This document shows, piece after piece, positions 14,648-21,482 of a stretch of DNA of 21,483 nucleotides; the stretch's first letter is position 1, and every line of letters starts with the position of its first letter. Source of the stretch: Aphodosoma sp045126975 (GTDB taxonomy: Bacteria > Bacteroidota > Bacteroidia > Bacteroidales > Paludibacteraceae); the NCBI GenBank assembly GCA_045126975.1, contig JBGVPL010000024.1, positions 1 through 21,483 on the forward strand, in the 5' to 3' direction. Made by a program: the position numbers and the translations under genes. A model generated the notes under the pieces. That model ran no database searches and was not told where the DNA came from. It saw only the letters and a list, made by a program, of their open reading frames with translations.

Positions 14648-14684
14648 CACTACTCCTTACTCACTGCTCCCTACTCCCTATTGC
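14648..14684. repeat. Degenerate short-period repeat (CTCC-type)
   Basis: A run of near repeats of the unit CTCCCTA/CTCCTTA in the ferritin upstream region. It is similar in style to 15959-15990 and to the in-gene insertion at 16849-16890. Confidence 0.55.
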
Positions 14685-14742
14685 CTTACAAAGTTAATAA
14701 AAATTCTCTTTCTCACAATCATCTACTATCAACTTTTTTTCG

Positions 14743-14750
14743 TACCTTTG
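14743..14750 (+). promoter_or_regulatory. -7 element TACCTTTG for the gene at 14759
   Basis: TACCTTTG fits TAnnTTTG. No good -33 TTTG lies 20 nt before it. The ATG follows after 8 nt, so the message would have almost no leader. Confidence 0.6.
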
Positions 14751-14758
14751 CAATCGAT

Positions 14759-15157
14759 ATGAAAACAAGACTACACTCAAATATTTTCATCCTATTCGTA
14801 GCGATGCTTATCGGCATTGCTACTACGAGTGTGCTGTCATGTTTCACTACCGAATATGCCGAGATTATATGTAAAACAATTGATACAAGCGAACAACAAA
14901 ACCAAGAAAAATCGCTTTTCACCCAGATATCGGCTCTCGACATACAAATCTCAACCAATCAGAGCAAATTGCCAACCATCACGTCGCACAACTTGGCAAA
15001 ACGCGTGTCGCAACACTCAGTTCTCAACACTCAACTAATCATATCAAACAATATAATACACAACATCTTACGCGAGAACAGCTGTAGCCATATTCTCTCT
15101 TACAGCCATCGTACTCCGTTGTATTATATTTTTGCGCTACATCGCATGCGCAATTAG
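14759..15157 (+). CDS. Small secreted or membrane-anchored protein of unknown function
   Basis: A 132-aa protein I do not recognise. Residues ~8-27 (NIFILFVAMLIGIATTSVLS) form a hydrophobic segment, either an uncleaved anchor or a signal peptide ending near SCF. The rest is polar and ends HRTPLYYIFALHRMRN. The frame extends back to 14537, but the promoter at 14743 places the real start at ATG 14759. The promoter support makes it more than a chance frame. Part of the C-terminal half (CAACACTCA-like repeats near 15009-15035) has low-complexity character like the nearby intergenic repeats. Confidence 0.55.
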   Translation: MKTRLHSNIFILFVAMLIGIATTSVLSCFTTEYAEIICKTIDTSEQQNQEKSLFTQISALDIQISTNQSKLPTITSHNLAKRVSQHSVLNTQLIISNNIIHNILRENSCSHILSYSHRTPLYYIFALHRMRN

Positions 15158-15188
15158 CCATAACTCCCCCCTAAACAAAACACACACT

Positions 15189-15226
15189 TTTTTAAGTAAC
15201 AAGTAGTAAGTAGCAAGTAACAAGAC
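15189..15226. repeat. Degenerate short-period repeat (AGTAACA-type)
   Basis: Units AAGTAACA, AGTAGT, AAGTAGCA, AAGTAACA follow one another in the gap before the gene at 15318. Confidence 0.55.
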
Positions 15227-15259
15227 TTGTTGCCTATAATTTGTTACGTCATATCTAAT

Positions 15260-15285
15260 TCTATAGATACCATTGCATCTATAGA
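15260..15285. promoter_or_regulatory. Perfect inverted repeat upstream of the 15318 gene
   Basis: TCTATAGAT (15260-15268) and ATCTATAGA (15277-15285) are exact reverse complements around an 8-nt spacer, 32 nt before the ATG. It could be an operator or a short hairpin at the end of the preceding transcript. No T run follows, so a terminator is unlikely. Confidence 0.4.
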
Positions 15286-15317
15286 GACTATAATATAACT
15301 AACTTATAAAACACAAA

Positions 15318-15821
15318 ATGAAAAATAAGAATATTCCAGAAAACCTTCTTGAAGGTCTCAATATCACTGAAAAACGCAGTGGTTCAACAATGATAAAAGC
15401 ACTTATCTACCTCGTAATCGGCATAGCAGCCACATTGTCGCTCGTATTCATCAAAGACAGCAAATCATCTATGTATATGTTCATGGGTATCGTGGCTGCA
15501 TTAGGCTATATCATGGCTGTTTGCGTTGTAATCTTCTCATCTAAAGACATTTTGAGCGACGGTAAACGCCTCAATGGCTACACTTTCTATTTCGACACAG
15601 CAAATGCTAATGTCGAAAAAGCTATCACTGCGAAAGATGCTAAAGCATTGAAAAACTACAAAAACGAAACTGAAAATGGTTTGAAACTCGAATTAGCATT
15701 CTCTGACGACTACAGCATAGCTCGCTACCGTCTCTATCGTTACATCCCATTCGAATTCCAACCAGATAGCGAAATCATCAATCTCGATGCCGACCAAGTG
15801 AATATCTTAATCAACTTGTAA
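15318..15821 (+). CDS. Conserved-looking small membrane protein, function unknown
   Basis: A 167-aa protein. Two membrane segments lie at ~25-44 (MIKALIYLVIGIAATLSLVF) and ~51-73 (SMYMFMGIVAALGYIMAVCV), joined by a short charged loop (KDSKS). A soluble domain of ~90 residues follows (GYTFYFDTANANVEKAITAK... RLYRYIPFEFQPDSEI). Both ends are predicted on the same side, probably cytoplasmic. I recognise no family. Codon use is like the well-expressed genes to its right. It is followed by an unusual large-loop terminator and appears to be transcribed alone. Confidence 0.85.
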   Translation: MKNKNIPENLLEGLNITEKRSGSTMIKALIYLVIGIAATLSLVFIKDSKSSMYMFMGIVAALGYIMAVCVVIFSSKDILSDGKRLNGYTFYFDTANANVEKAITAKDAKALKNYKNETENGLKLELAFSDDYSIARYRLYRYIPFEFQPDSEIINLDADQVNILINL

Positions 15822-15840
15822 TCATCTGGATAAAAAAACA

Positions 15841-15914
15841 AAAACATAGAAGACACCTAATTTCATAATTAAAGTTTAAAGTTAAAAGTTTTCCACCGTC
15901 TTCTATGTTTTTTT
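15841..15914 (+). terminator. Large-loop intrinsic terminator
   Basis: A 14-bp perfect stem (15841-15854 with 15898-15911) ends in a T run. The loop is 43 nt, far longer than the usual 3-8 nt, and is made of repetitive TTAAAGTT-type sequence. This suggests that a short repeat was inserted into a normal terminator loop. Confidence 0.75.
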
Positions 15915-15919
15915 ATAAC

Positions 15920-15956
15920 AAAAGGCTGAGTCGAATAAAATTCTACTCAGCCTTTT
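15920..15956 (-). terminator. Terminator for the VOC-like gene, possibly bidirectional
   Basis: A 12-bp perfect stem AAAAGGCTGAGT (15920-15931) with ACTCAGCCTTTT (15945-15956), 13-nt loop. It lies between the convergent genes ending at 15821 and 15981. T runs are short on both sides. Confidence 0.75.
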
Positions 15957-15958
15957 AC

Positions 15959-15990
15959 CTTATTCCCTACTCCGTGTTCCCTATTCCTTA
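15959..15990. repeat. Degenerate short-period repeat overlapping the end of the VOC-like gene
   Basis: Units TTATTCCCTAC, TCCGTGTTCCCTA and TTCCTTA follow one another. The stop codon and the last codons of the minus-strand gene at 15981 lie inside it. Confidence 0.55.
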
Positions 15991-16370
15991 ATTAAAATCT
16001 CGTTCCCCGAAGGGTCAAGCACTCGTCCGTCTTCTACCGCCACACCAGCCTCCGACAATCGACGAATGAGTTGCTCATGCTGATATTGCGATACCATAGA
16101 TATAGCGAATTTCACGATGGAATCGGCATTTTTTGGCACAAACTCCAATCGCAATCCGTTGTCGAACACCACTGCATTGTTGCCATCTGCCTCACCACCA
16201 AAAATATTCACATAGAACTCCTGCATTGCCACATCGTCGGTCGATGGCAACACAATCGTCGCCACCTGCCACATCGCACGACGCGCCACCTTACGTGCGC
16301 CACCCTGACGATATGCCTGTTTGCGCGCCTGGTAGTCGGCATAATGTTTTTCTAAATAATTATCAGCCAT
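15981..16370 (-). CDS. VOC (glyoxalase)-like small protein
   Basis: A 129-aa protein. Residues 1-~30 (MADNYLEKHYADYQARKQAYRQ) are a charged helical lead that I recall as common at the start of small Bacteroidales proteins. Residues ~33-129 resemble a single vicinal-oxygen-chelate module: WQVATIVLPSTDDVAMQEFYVNIF, NNAVVFDNGLRLEFVP, then LIRRLSEAGVAVEDGRVLDPSGNEILI. The DPSGNEI stretch is the typical last strand. The usual metal-binding His is not evident, so catalytic activity is uncertain. Its stop codon lies inside a short repeat. The start has no visible Shine-Dalgarno, and an AT-rich repeat lies directly upstream. Confidence 0.78.
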   Translation of the reverse strand: MADNYLEKHYADYQARKQAYRQGGARKVARRAMWQVATIVLPSTDDVAMQEFYVNIFGGEADGNNAVVFDNGLRLEFVPKNADSIVKFAISMVSQYQHEQLIRRLSEAGVAVEDGRVLDPSGNEILIKE

Positions 16371-16377
16371 TTCAATA

Positions 16378-16394
16378 ATTCATAATGCATAATT
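16378..16394. repeat. 17-bp repeat ATTCATAATGCATAATT, copy 1
   Basis: Identical to 17961-17977. Here it continues with another ATTCATAATTC unit between the VOC-like gene and the TrmH promoter. Confidence 0.8.
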
Positions 16395-16446
16395 CATAAT
16401 TCACAATTTTCATCCTCACCACCCCATATTGATTTAAAATTTCGCA

Positions 16447-16478
16447 TTTGCAAAAATACAAAAAAAATTGTATCTTTG
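16447..16478 (+). promoter_or_regulatory. Promoter of the TrmH-family gene
   Basis: TTTG (16447-16450), 20 nt, TATCTTTG (16471-16478). This is a full consensus match, about 16 nt before the ATG at 16495. Confidence 0.88.
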
Positions 16479-16494
16479 CAAGAAAATATAATAT

Positions 16495-17049
16495 ATGTCA
16501 CGCAAGTTAGAAACTGAAGAAATAATACGCATCTCGACTGAGGAATTTAAGCAGGCTAAGAAGATTCCGCTTGTAATGGTGCTCGACAATGTGCGCAGTA
16601 TGCACAACATCGGGTCGGTGTTTCGCACAAGCGATGCTTATTTAATAGAGAAGGTAGTGCTTTGCGGCATTACAGCCCAACCGCCACATCCCGACATTCA
16701 CAAATCGGCTCTCGGTGCCGAATTTAGTGTCGATTGGGAGTATTATGCCGACACCAACGAGGCTGTGGCTGCACTCAAAGCACAAGGCTACGAGGTGTGG
16801 GCTATCGAACTAGCCGAGAACTCTGTCATGCTACAAGACTTTTTCAATCGCCCAACTCCTCATTCCTCACTCCTCATTCCTCATTCTTATGCTGTTGTAT
16901 TAGGCAACGAGGTGAAGGGTGTGCAACAATCAGTCATCGACCAATGCGAAGGCTGCATCGAATTGCCACAATTCGGCACCAAACACTCCCTCAACGTCAG
17001 CGTAACCGCCGGCATCGTAATCTGGGAATTCTTTAAACATCTATTTTAA
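16495..17049 (+). CDS. TrmH/SpoU-family RNA 2'-O-methyltransferase
   Basis: A 184-aa SPOUT enzyme that methylates ribose 2'-OH in tRNA or rRNA using SAM bound in a knot. Motif 1 is NIGSVFRTSDAY (38-49) with the conserved N and R. Motif 2 is YAVVLGNEVKGV (132-143). Motif 3 is ELPQFGTKHSLNVSVTAG (156-173). The N-terminal ~25 residues are short, so there is no separate RNA-binding domain. Residues ~118-131 (NRPTPHSSLLIPHS) have no counterpart that I know in relatives and are encoded by a short-period repeat at 16849-16890. This appears to be an in-frame insertion in the surface loop before motif 2. The RNA substrate cannot be read from the sequence. Confidence 0.93.
   Translation: MSRKLETEEIIRISTEEFKQAKKIPLVMVLDNVRSMHNIGSVFRTSDAYLIEKVVLCGITAQPPHPDIHKSALGAEFSVDWEYYADTNEAVAALKAQGYEVWAIELAENSVMLQDFFNRPTPHSSLLIPHSYAVVLGNEVKGVQQSVIDQCEGCIELPQFGTKHSLNVSVTAGIVIWEFFKHLF
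16849..16890 (+). repeat. Short-period repeat inserted in frame in the TrmH-family gene
   Basis: The units ACTCCTCATTCCTC, ACTCCTCATTCCTC and ATTC lie inside the coding frame and give the residues PTPHSSLLIPHS. The same kind of sequence occurs in gaps at 14648 and 15959. Confidence 0.75.
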
Positions 17050-17164
17050 ACATAAGTACAGACTTATATTTGTAGGCTTATAAATTACAATCTGTATTTC
17101 AAAAAGCAGAAAGGACAATAACTTTTCAAGTACAAGCCCTAACCGTTATGGTCTAACCTTCATA

Positions 17165-17193
17165 TTGTAGGGACGCTCGGTTCGAGCGTCCGC
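17165..17193 (+). repeat. REP-like palindrome, copy 2
   Basis: TTGTAGGGACGCTCGG is followed by the mirrored half. The arms GGACGCTCG (17171-17179) and CGAGCGTCC (17183-17191) form a perfect 9-bp hairpin with a 3-nt loop. It sits in the gap between the TrmH and HAD genes. Confidence 0.85.
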
Positions 17194-17315
17194 AAACCAC
17201 AAGGCATGTACTTAAAAAAATAGGTAACCCAACAAACTCCCTAAAGAGATACCTAATTTATTATCTGCGCGACAAAATAAATTATGTACTTATGTTAAAA
17301 AACAAACTATAAGAA

Positions 17316-17975
17316 ATGAAAAAATTAGTTATATTCGACCTTGATGGTACGCTACTAAATACGTACGAAGACATTGCTGCGGCTACCAACCATGCCCTCG
17401 CAATGTATGGCTATCCTACCCACCCGACCCACGTAATCAAAAGTTTTGTGGGCAATGGAATTAACAAACTCTTCGAACGAGCATTGCCCGAAGGTCATAA
17501 AGATATGGACGAAGTGTTGAAAATCCGTGCGGCATTTATACCTTACTACAACGAGCATGGTGCCGACTTCACTATGCCTTTCGAAGGCATCGTGGAACTA
17601 CTCTACACCTTGCAACGCCTTGGATTGAAATTGGCTGTGGCATCCAACAAATATGAACAAGCCACTAAGGCTCTCATCGACACCTATTTCCCCGAAATCG
17701 AGTGGTGCGCCGTGCTTGGTCAGCGCGATGGTGTGCCTACCAAACCTGACCCTACAATCGTGAACGAAATACTCGCTGCTGCTGGTATTACTGATAAAAC
17801 CGAAGTACTATACGTGGGCGATTCGGGCGTAGATATGCAAACTGCCATCAATGCAGGCATCGAAGCTGTAGGCGTGTCGTGGGGGTGTCGCCCACGCCAA
17901 GAACTTGAAAGCTTCAACCCTCGCGCCGTAGTCGATACTTGCGAAGAAATACTTACTCTAATTCATAATGCATAA
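17316..17975 (+). CDS. HAD-superfamily phosphatase, phosphoglycolate-phosphatase-like
   Basis: A 219-aa protein. HAD motif I is FDLDGTLL, with nucleophile D8 and acid/base D10. Motif II is ASNK (S110), motif III is K143 in TKPDP, and motif IV is GDSGVDM (D169, D173). The helical cap after motif I (~15-80) places it in subfamily IA, with Gph as the nearest known function: removal of phosphate from 2-phosphoglycolate formed in DNA repair. Related PPi- or sugar-phosphatases are possible. The last codons (LIHNA and the stop) are written by the 17-bp repeat at 17961-17977, so the natural C terminus may have been replaced. I see no clear promoter in the 266-bp gap before it. Confidence 0.92.
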   Translation: MKKLVIFDLDGTLLNTYEDIAAATNHALAMYGYPTHPTHVIKSFVGNGINKLFERALPEGHKDMDEVLKIRAAFIPYYNEHGADFTMPFEGIVELLYTLQRLGLKLAVASNKYEQATKALIDTYFPEIEWCAVLGQRDGVPTKPDPTIVNEILAAAGITDKTEVLYVGDSGVDMQTAINAGIEAVGVSWGCRPRQELESFNPRAVVDTCEEILTLIHNA

Positions 17976-17977
17976 TT
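17961..17977 (+). repeat. 17-bp repeat ATTCATAATGCATAATT, copy 2, forming the end of the HAD gene
   Basis: Identical to 16378-16394. It supplies the final I-H-N-A codons and the TAA stop. Confidence 0.8.
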
Positions 17978-18123
17978 AACCATTCGGCGTTATTTTATAA
18001 ACACAAATTACCATAAATTTAACCATAAATTAATGGATTATTAACGAAATTTTACGTTCACAAAAAACGCAACAATTAAAGTTTACAAAGAAAAATAATT
18101 GCTCAAAACAATCAATTTGAGCA

Positions 18124-18160
18124 AAAAAATGCGCATTTCAGTCGGAAATGTGCATTTTTT
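18124..18160 (+). terminator. Intrinsic terminator
   Basis: A 14-bp stem (18126-18139 with 18145-18158, one G-T wobble) with a short loop and a T run. It lies about 150 nt past the HAD stop and just before the acyl-CoA synthetase promoter. Confidence 0.82.
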
Positions 18161-18195
18161 CATTAAAACAGATACTCACTTTGGAGAAAAATATG

Positions 18196-18203
18196 TAACT
18201 TTG
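18196..18203 (+). promoter_or_regulatory. -7 element TAACTTTG of the acyl-CoA synthetase gene
   Basis: Fits TAnnTTTG. The nearest TTTG upstream (18180-18183) is only 12 nt away, so the -33 element is weak or absent. It would give a leader of about 130 nt that includes the 60-bp repeat. Confidence 0.6.
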
Positions 18204-18209
18204 CAAAAG

Positions 18210-18269
18210 TTTTTGCGATAGGCAAGGGCAGAGCCAAGCTTGCTTGAGCTATGCCGAACAAAGCAAAAA
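18210..18269 (+). repeat. 60-bp dispersed element with 7-bp terminal inverted repeats, copy 2
   Basis: From TTTTTGCGATAGG to AAAGCAAAAA. It differs from the inverted copy at 11708-11767 at 9 of 60 positions, 8 of them transitions. Inner pairings GGCA/TGCC and AGC/GCT allow a folded hairpin in the transcript leader. Confidence 0.85.
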
Positions 18270-18295
18270 TCACGAAATAAATTTTGCGAAAACAG

Positions 18296-18325
18296 CAAGT
18301 CTCGTTACTCGCTACTCGCTAATAA
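18296..18325 (+). repeat. Degenerate short-period repeat (ACTCGCT-type)
   Basis: Units CTCGTTA, CTCGCTA, CTCGCTA lie just before the acyl-CoA synthetase start. Confidence 0.55.
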
Positions 18326-18337
18326 AAATCTGAAAAT

Positions 18338-20008
18338 ATGATTAAAGAAAACTTAATTCGTCTGTTCGAAAACAGCATGAAGACCAACTGGGATCGTCCT
18401 GCTATGACAGACTACTTAGAAAAGAAAACATTCACATACGGTGATATTGCAAAAGAAGTAGCTCGCCTACATGTATTATTCAAAAGCATCGGCTTTGAAA
18501 AAGGCGACAAAATAGCTCTTGTTGGTAAAAATGGTCCTAAATGGTGTATCGTTTACATCGCAACAGTTACTTATGGTGGTGTAATCGTACCTATCCTCCA
18601 AGACTTCAATCCTAACGACATCCAACACATCGTTAACCACTCTGACGCTAAATTCCTTTTCATTAGCGACAACTTGTGGGACAACCTCGACGAAGAAGAC
18701 CTTCTTTATATAAATGGTGTATTCTCGTTGAACGACTATCGTTGCATACACCAAAAAGATGGATACTCAATCCAAAAAGCCTACAAAGCATGGGACGAAA
18801 ACTTCCAAGAAACATATCCTAATGGTTTTTCTGCTGCTGATGTGCTCTATCCTACAATACCAAACTCAGAAATGGTATGTATTAGTTACACATCAGGTTC
18901 TACTGGTTTTTCAAAGGGTGTAATGCTTTCAGGTAATGCTTTTGCAGGCAATATTACATACGGTATCGCATCTGGCTTGCTCGGCCCAACATCACGCTGT
19001 CTTGCATTCTTGCCTTTGGCTCACGCCTACGGATGTGCGTTCGACTTCCTCACAGCATTCTGCTGCGGTTCACACACCACATATCTTGGCAAAGTGCCTT
19101 CTCCAAAAATTTTGATGAAAGCATTGAGCGAAATCAAACCAACTATCATCTTCACTGTTCCGCTCATCATCGAAAAGATATACCGCAAACAAATCCAACC
19201 TATGTTGGAGAAAAAATCAATGCAATTCATGTTGAACGTGCCTTTGTTGGACTCAACAATCCTCAGCACTATCAACAAAAAACTCACCGAAACTTTTGGT
19301 GGCGAATTTAGCGAAGTCATCATCGGTGGTGCAGCATTGAACCCTGAAGCTGAAGAATTCTTCAAAAAAATCGGTTTCCGCTTCACTGTTGGTTACGGTA
19401 TGACCGAATGTGCTCCACTCATCAGCCACTCATTCTGGCACGAATTCAAGCTCCACTCTGTAGGTAAAGTATTGCCAACAATGGAAGCCAAAATCCTCTC
19501 TAATGACCCTCAAAACGAAGTAGGCGAAATCATCGTTCGCGGCGAAAACGTTATGCTCGGTTACTACAAAAACGAAGAAGCTACTCGCCTTGCTATCGAC
19601 GAAGATGGTTGGCTCCACACTGGCGACATGGGTACTATGGACTACGATGGCACTATCTACATCAAAGGTCGTAACAAAAACATGTTGCTCGGTCCAAGCG
19701 GACAAAACATCTACCCTGAAGAAATCGAAAACAAACTCAACAATATGCCGTTCGTATTGGAAAGTCTCGTACTCCAAAACGCAGAAAACAAACTCGTTGC
19801 ACTTATTGTACCTGACTACGACGCTATGGACGAAGCGAAACTCACAACTCGCGACCTCGAAATGGTTATGGAAGAAAATCGTAAAGCCCTCAATGCTACA
19901 ACAGCGGCATACGAAAGCATCACAAAAGTGCAAATCTATCCAAGCGAATTCGAAAAGACTCCTAAAAAGAGCATCAAACGTTTCTTATACGTCAACCAAC
20001 TCAAATAA
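18338..20008 (+). CDS. AMP-forming long-chain acyl-CoA synthetase
   Basis: A 556-aa adenylating enzyme that activates a fatty acid as acyl-AMP and then acyl-CoA (or an acyl carrier). Motifs: the ATP-binding loop YTSGSTGFSKGVM (184-196), GGAALNPEAEEF (~330-341), GYGMTE (352-357), GWLHTGD with D430, GR at 444-445, and the C-terminal catalytic lysine region KTPKKSIKR (~540-548). Length is normal for the FadD/long-chain group. Codon use is biased to CTC, CGC and AAC and unlike the AT-rich island, which suggests high expression. It is a single-gene unit with a clear terminator. The chain length of the substrate cannot be judged. Confidence 0.95.
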   Translation: MIKENLIRLFENSMKTNWDRPAMTDYLEKKTFTYGDIAKEVARLHVLFKSIGFEKGDKIALVGKNGPKWCIVYIATVTYGGVIVPILQDFNPNDIQHIVNHSDAKFLFISDNLWDNLDEEDLLYINGVFSLNDYRCIHQKDGYSIQKAYKAWDENFQETYPNGFSAADVLYPTIPNSEMVCISYTSGSTGFSKGVMLSGNAFAGNITYGIASGLLGPTSRCLAFLPLAHAYGCAFDFLTAFCCGSHTTYLGKVPSPKILMKALSEIKPTIIFTVPLIIEKIYRKQIQPMLEKKSMQFMLNVPLLDSTILSTINKKLTETFGGEFSEVIIGGAALNPEAEEFFKKIGFRFTVGYGMTECAPLISHSFWHEFKLHSVGKVLPTMEAKILSNDPQNEVGEIIVRGENVMLGYYKNEEATRLAIDEDGWLHTGDMGTMDYDGTIYIKGRNKNMLLGPSGQNIYPEEIENKLNNMPFVLESLVLQNAENKLVALIVPDYDAMDEAKLTTRDLEMVMEENRKALNATTAAYESITKVQIYPSEFEKTPKKSIKRFLYVNQLK

Positions 20009-20014
20009 TAATAG

Positions 20015-20044
20015 TAGAGGCGCAATATTTTGCGCCTCTTTTTC
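20015..20044 (+). terminator. Intrinsic terminator of the acyl-CoA synthetase gene
   Basis: A 10-bp perfect stem AGAGGCGCAA (20016-20025) with TTGCGCCTCT (20030-20039), 4-nt loop, T run; 7 nt past the stop. Confidence 0.95.
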
Positions 20045-20076
20045 GTTATTTAAAACACTAAATATGTCATTCTTCC

Positions 20077-20142
20077 GCCAAGATATGCCATAGGCATAGC
20101 GAGGCGTATGTAAAAAGTAGGGACGCTCGGCTCGAGCGTCCA
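20077..20142 (+). repeat. REP-like palindrome, copy 3, behind a nested hairpin
   Basis: AGTAGGGACGCTCGG and its mirror: arms 20121-20129 and 20133-20141 form a perfect 9-bp hairpin. Directly before it CGCC (20077-20080)/GGCG (20103-20106) encloses TATGCC/GGCATA (20084-20089 with 20093-20098), giving a two-hairpin element. Confidence 0.8.
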
Positions 20143-20181
20143 CAATTTATCCTTATGTCATTCTGTCTAAAGAAAATAAAA

Positions 20182-20904
20182 ATGAAAAAAACAATCCTCG
20201 CCACACTCCTACTCATCGCATCGCTCAAAGCCTTCTGTGGCATAGTAAATCACGATGTCATGTATCAAGCCTACCTCGACAACGATATGAGCATATGGAA
20301 AACTGAACTACAAAAATACACTACATCGACCAACCTCACCACTACCGACAAGCTCGAGATAAGCAACTACCTCTATGGCTACATTGCTACCCTACTCACC
20401 GATGCCGACAAAAACAAACAAGAAATAATCGATTGGGTTAACCTATGGGAACAATACCTCAACGACATAGAAAAAGCCACTGGCAAAAATGCCTACGTCT
20501 ATGTCTATCGCTCGTCAATCAATGCCTATAAAAGCAAAGTAAAAGCTGGTGGTATGATGGTGTGGGGACCACGAAGTCTCACCGAACTAAAACGCGCATT
20601 AGCCACCGACCCTAACAACCCACTCGCCAATGGTTTGAAAGGCAATATGCTATTCTATATGCCAGGTTTCGTAGGAGGCGACAAAGCCGAAGCTATCAAA
20701 TGGTTCGAAAAAGCCCTTGCTGGCATCTCTGCAAGTAGCGACAAAACCTTCCGTTGGAATCGTTGCGCTATAACCCTCTGCCTTGCCCAAGCCTACGAAA
20801 AAACAGGCAACATCGAAAAAGCAATCGAAATAGCAGAATCCGAACTCCAACGCGAACCCAACAACTCCTTCATGCGCGATACCTATCTACCATCGCTAAA
20901 ATAA
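20182..20904 (+). CDS. Exported TPR-repeat protein
   Basis: A 240-aa protein. The N terminus MKKTILATLLLIASLKAFCG is a signal peptide. The Cys near position 19 followed by G could be a lipobox-like site, but the preceding residues (KAF) are not ideal, so periplasmic export is the safer call. The body is helical, with tetratricopeptide-like units: LTELKRALATDPNNPLANGL, AEAIKWFEKAL and IEKAIEIAESELQREPNN. Such proteins scaffold other proteins; no enzyme function is visible. The frame extends back to 20155, but the ATG at 20182 gives the proper signal peptide. The REP element lies just upstream and I see no good promoter. Confidence 0.85.
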   Translation: MKKTILATLLLIASLKAFCGIVNHDVMYQAYLDNDMSIWKTELQKYTTSTNLTTTDKLEISNYLYGYIATLLTDADKNKQEIIDWVNLWEQYLNDIEKATGKNAYVYVYRSSINAYKSKVKAGGMMVWGPRSLTELKRALATDPNNPLANGLKGNMLFYMPGFVGGDKAEAIKWFEKALAGISASSDKTFRWNRCAITLCLAQAYEKTGNIEKAIEIAESELQREPNNSFMRDTYLPSLK

Positions 20905-20931
20905 AAACTAGCGTGCTACCCCCAACAATAA

Positions 20932-21345
20932 CAAAAAAAATCTTTACAAACTGATGCTTTAGTACATTTAGATTATCGCACTATTGCAAAAACTGATTGC
21001 TTCAAATCTATAATTGGTAAATTACCTGCATACGGAGTTATAGATGGCAATAATAACGTTATCATTCCTTTCAACGAAAAATGCGGTCAAATTATGTTTA
21101 AACCAGAAAAGGGCTGCATCTTAGTTTTCCATGCCAACAAATCAGCAACAAAAGCAAAAATTGGTGTATATGACTTTAACGGAAAAGAAATTATTCCGAT
21201 CAGCATAAAAATGAAAAATAGCATAACAGAACCAGACAAAAATGTTTGGGAACATTATGACGAACTACCTGCTGAAGTAAAAAAAGAGATGATAGAAATC
21301 TACAAGCAGAAAAAAGCAGAGTTTAATGCTAAAATGGGTAGATAA
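20932..21345 (+). pseudogene. WG-repeat protein fragment lacking its N terminus
   Basis: The frame is open for 137 codons from a stop at 20929 to 21345, but the first ATG is at 21094. The sequence before that ATG is clearly protein-like: AYGVIDGNNNVIIPF is a WG-repeat unit (consensus 'yGliD..gk.iIP'). A second unit, KIGVYDFNGKEIIPI, lies after it. An annotation starting at 21094 would cut a repeat in half. The missing 5' part and the truncated gene facing it suggest a leftover from recombination. The C-terminal tail (YDELPAEVKKEMIEIYKQKK) is charged and helical. Confidence 0.6.
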
Positions 21346-21482
21346 AAGTCATTGGGTTCGATTGATTTATCATATAAGCGAGGGTATGCCCCATAGAAAA
21401 TTTCTTCATTAACTGTTTTAGGTAGAATATTCCCATTTTGCATTTCGTTGTGTGAGAATGGCAATAATTTCAATACGGCAGT
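21300..21482 (-). pseudogene. Truncated DUF4143 / AAA_14-type ATPase fragment running off the window edge
   Basis: In the frame entering at 21482 the minus strand reads TAVLKLLPFSHNEMQNGNIL, PKTVNEEIFYGAYPRLYD and KSIEPNDFY. This is the segment of DUF4143-type ATPases (usual form 'LLPlS..E....lP.....E.lf.GgYPriyd....p.dfY..Y') that precedes the DUF4143 domain. Resemblance stops at about 21345, exactly where the WG fragment's stop codon lies. After that the frame reads antisense to the WG fragment (LPILALNSAF) and ends at 21300. The DUF4143 domain itself is missing. The 5' part is outside the window. Confidence 0.6.

Larger units (their letters stand above)
17976..18337. other. 362-bp gap without a gene, holding terminator, promoter and repeats
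   Basis: AT-rich sequence after the HAD stop, then a terminator at 18124, a -7 element at 18196, the 60-bp element at 18210 and a short-period repeat at 18296. No reading frame of note. Confidence 0.8.

Noticed and set aside
19027..19933. Long minus-strand frames opposite the acyl-CoA synthetase
   Set aside because: Shadow frames caused by the strong codon bias of the real gene.
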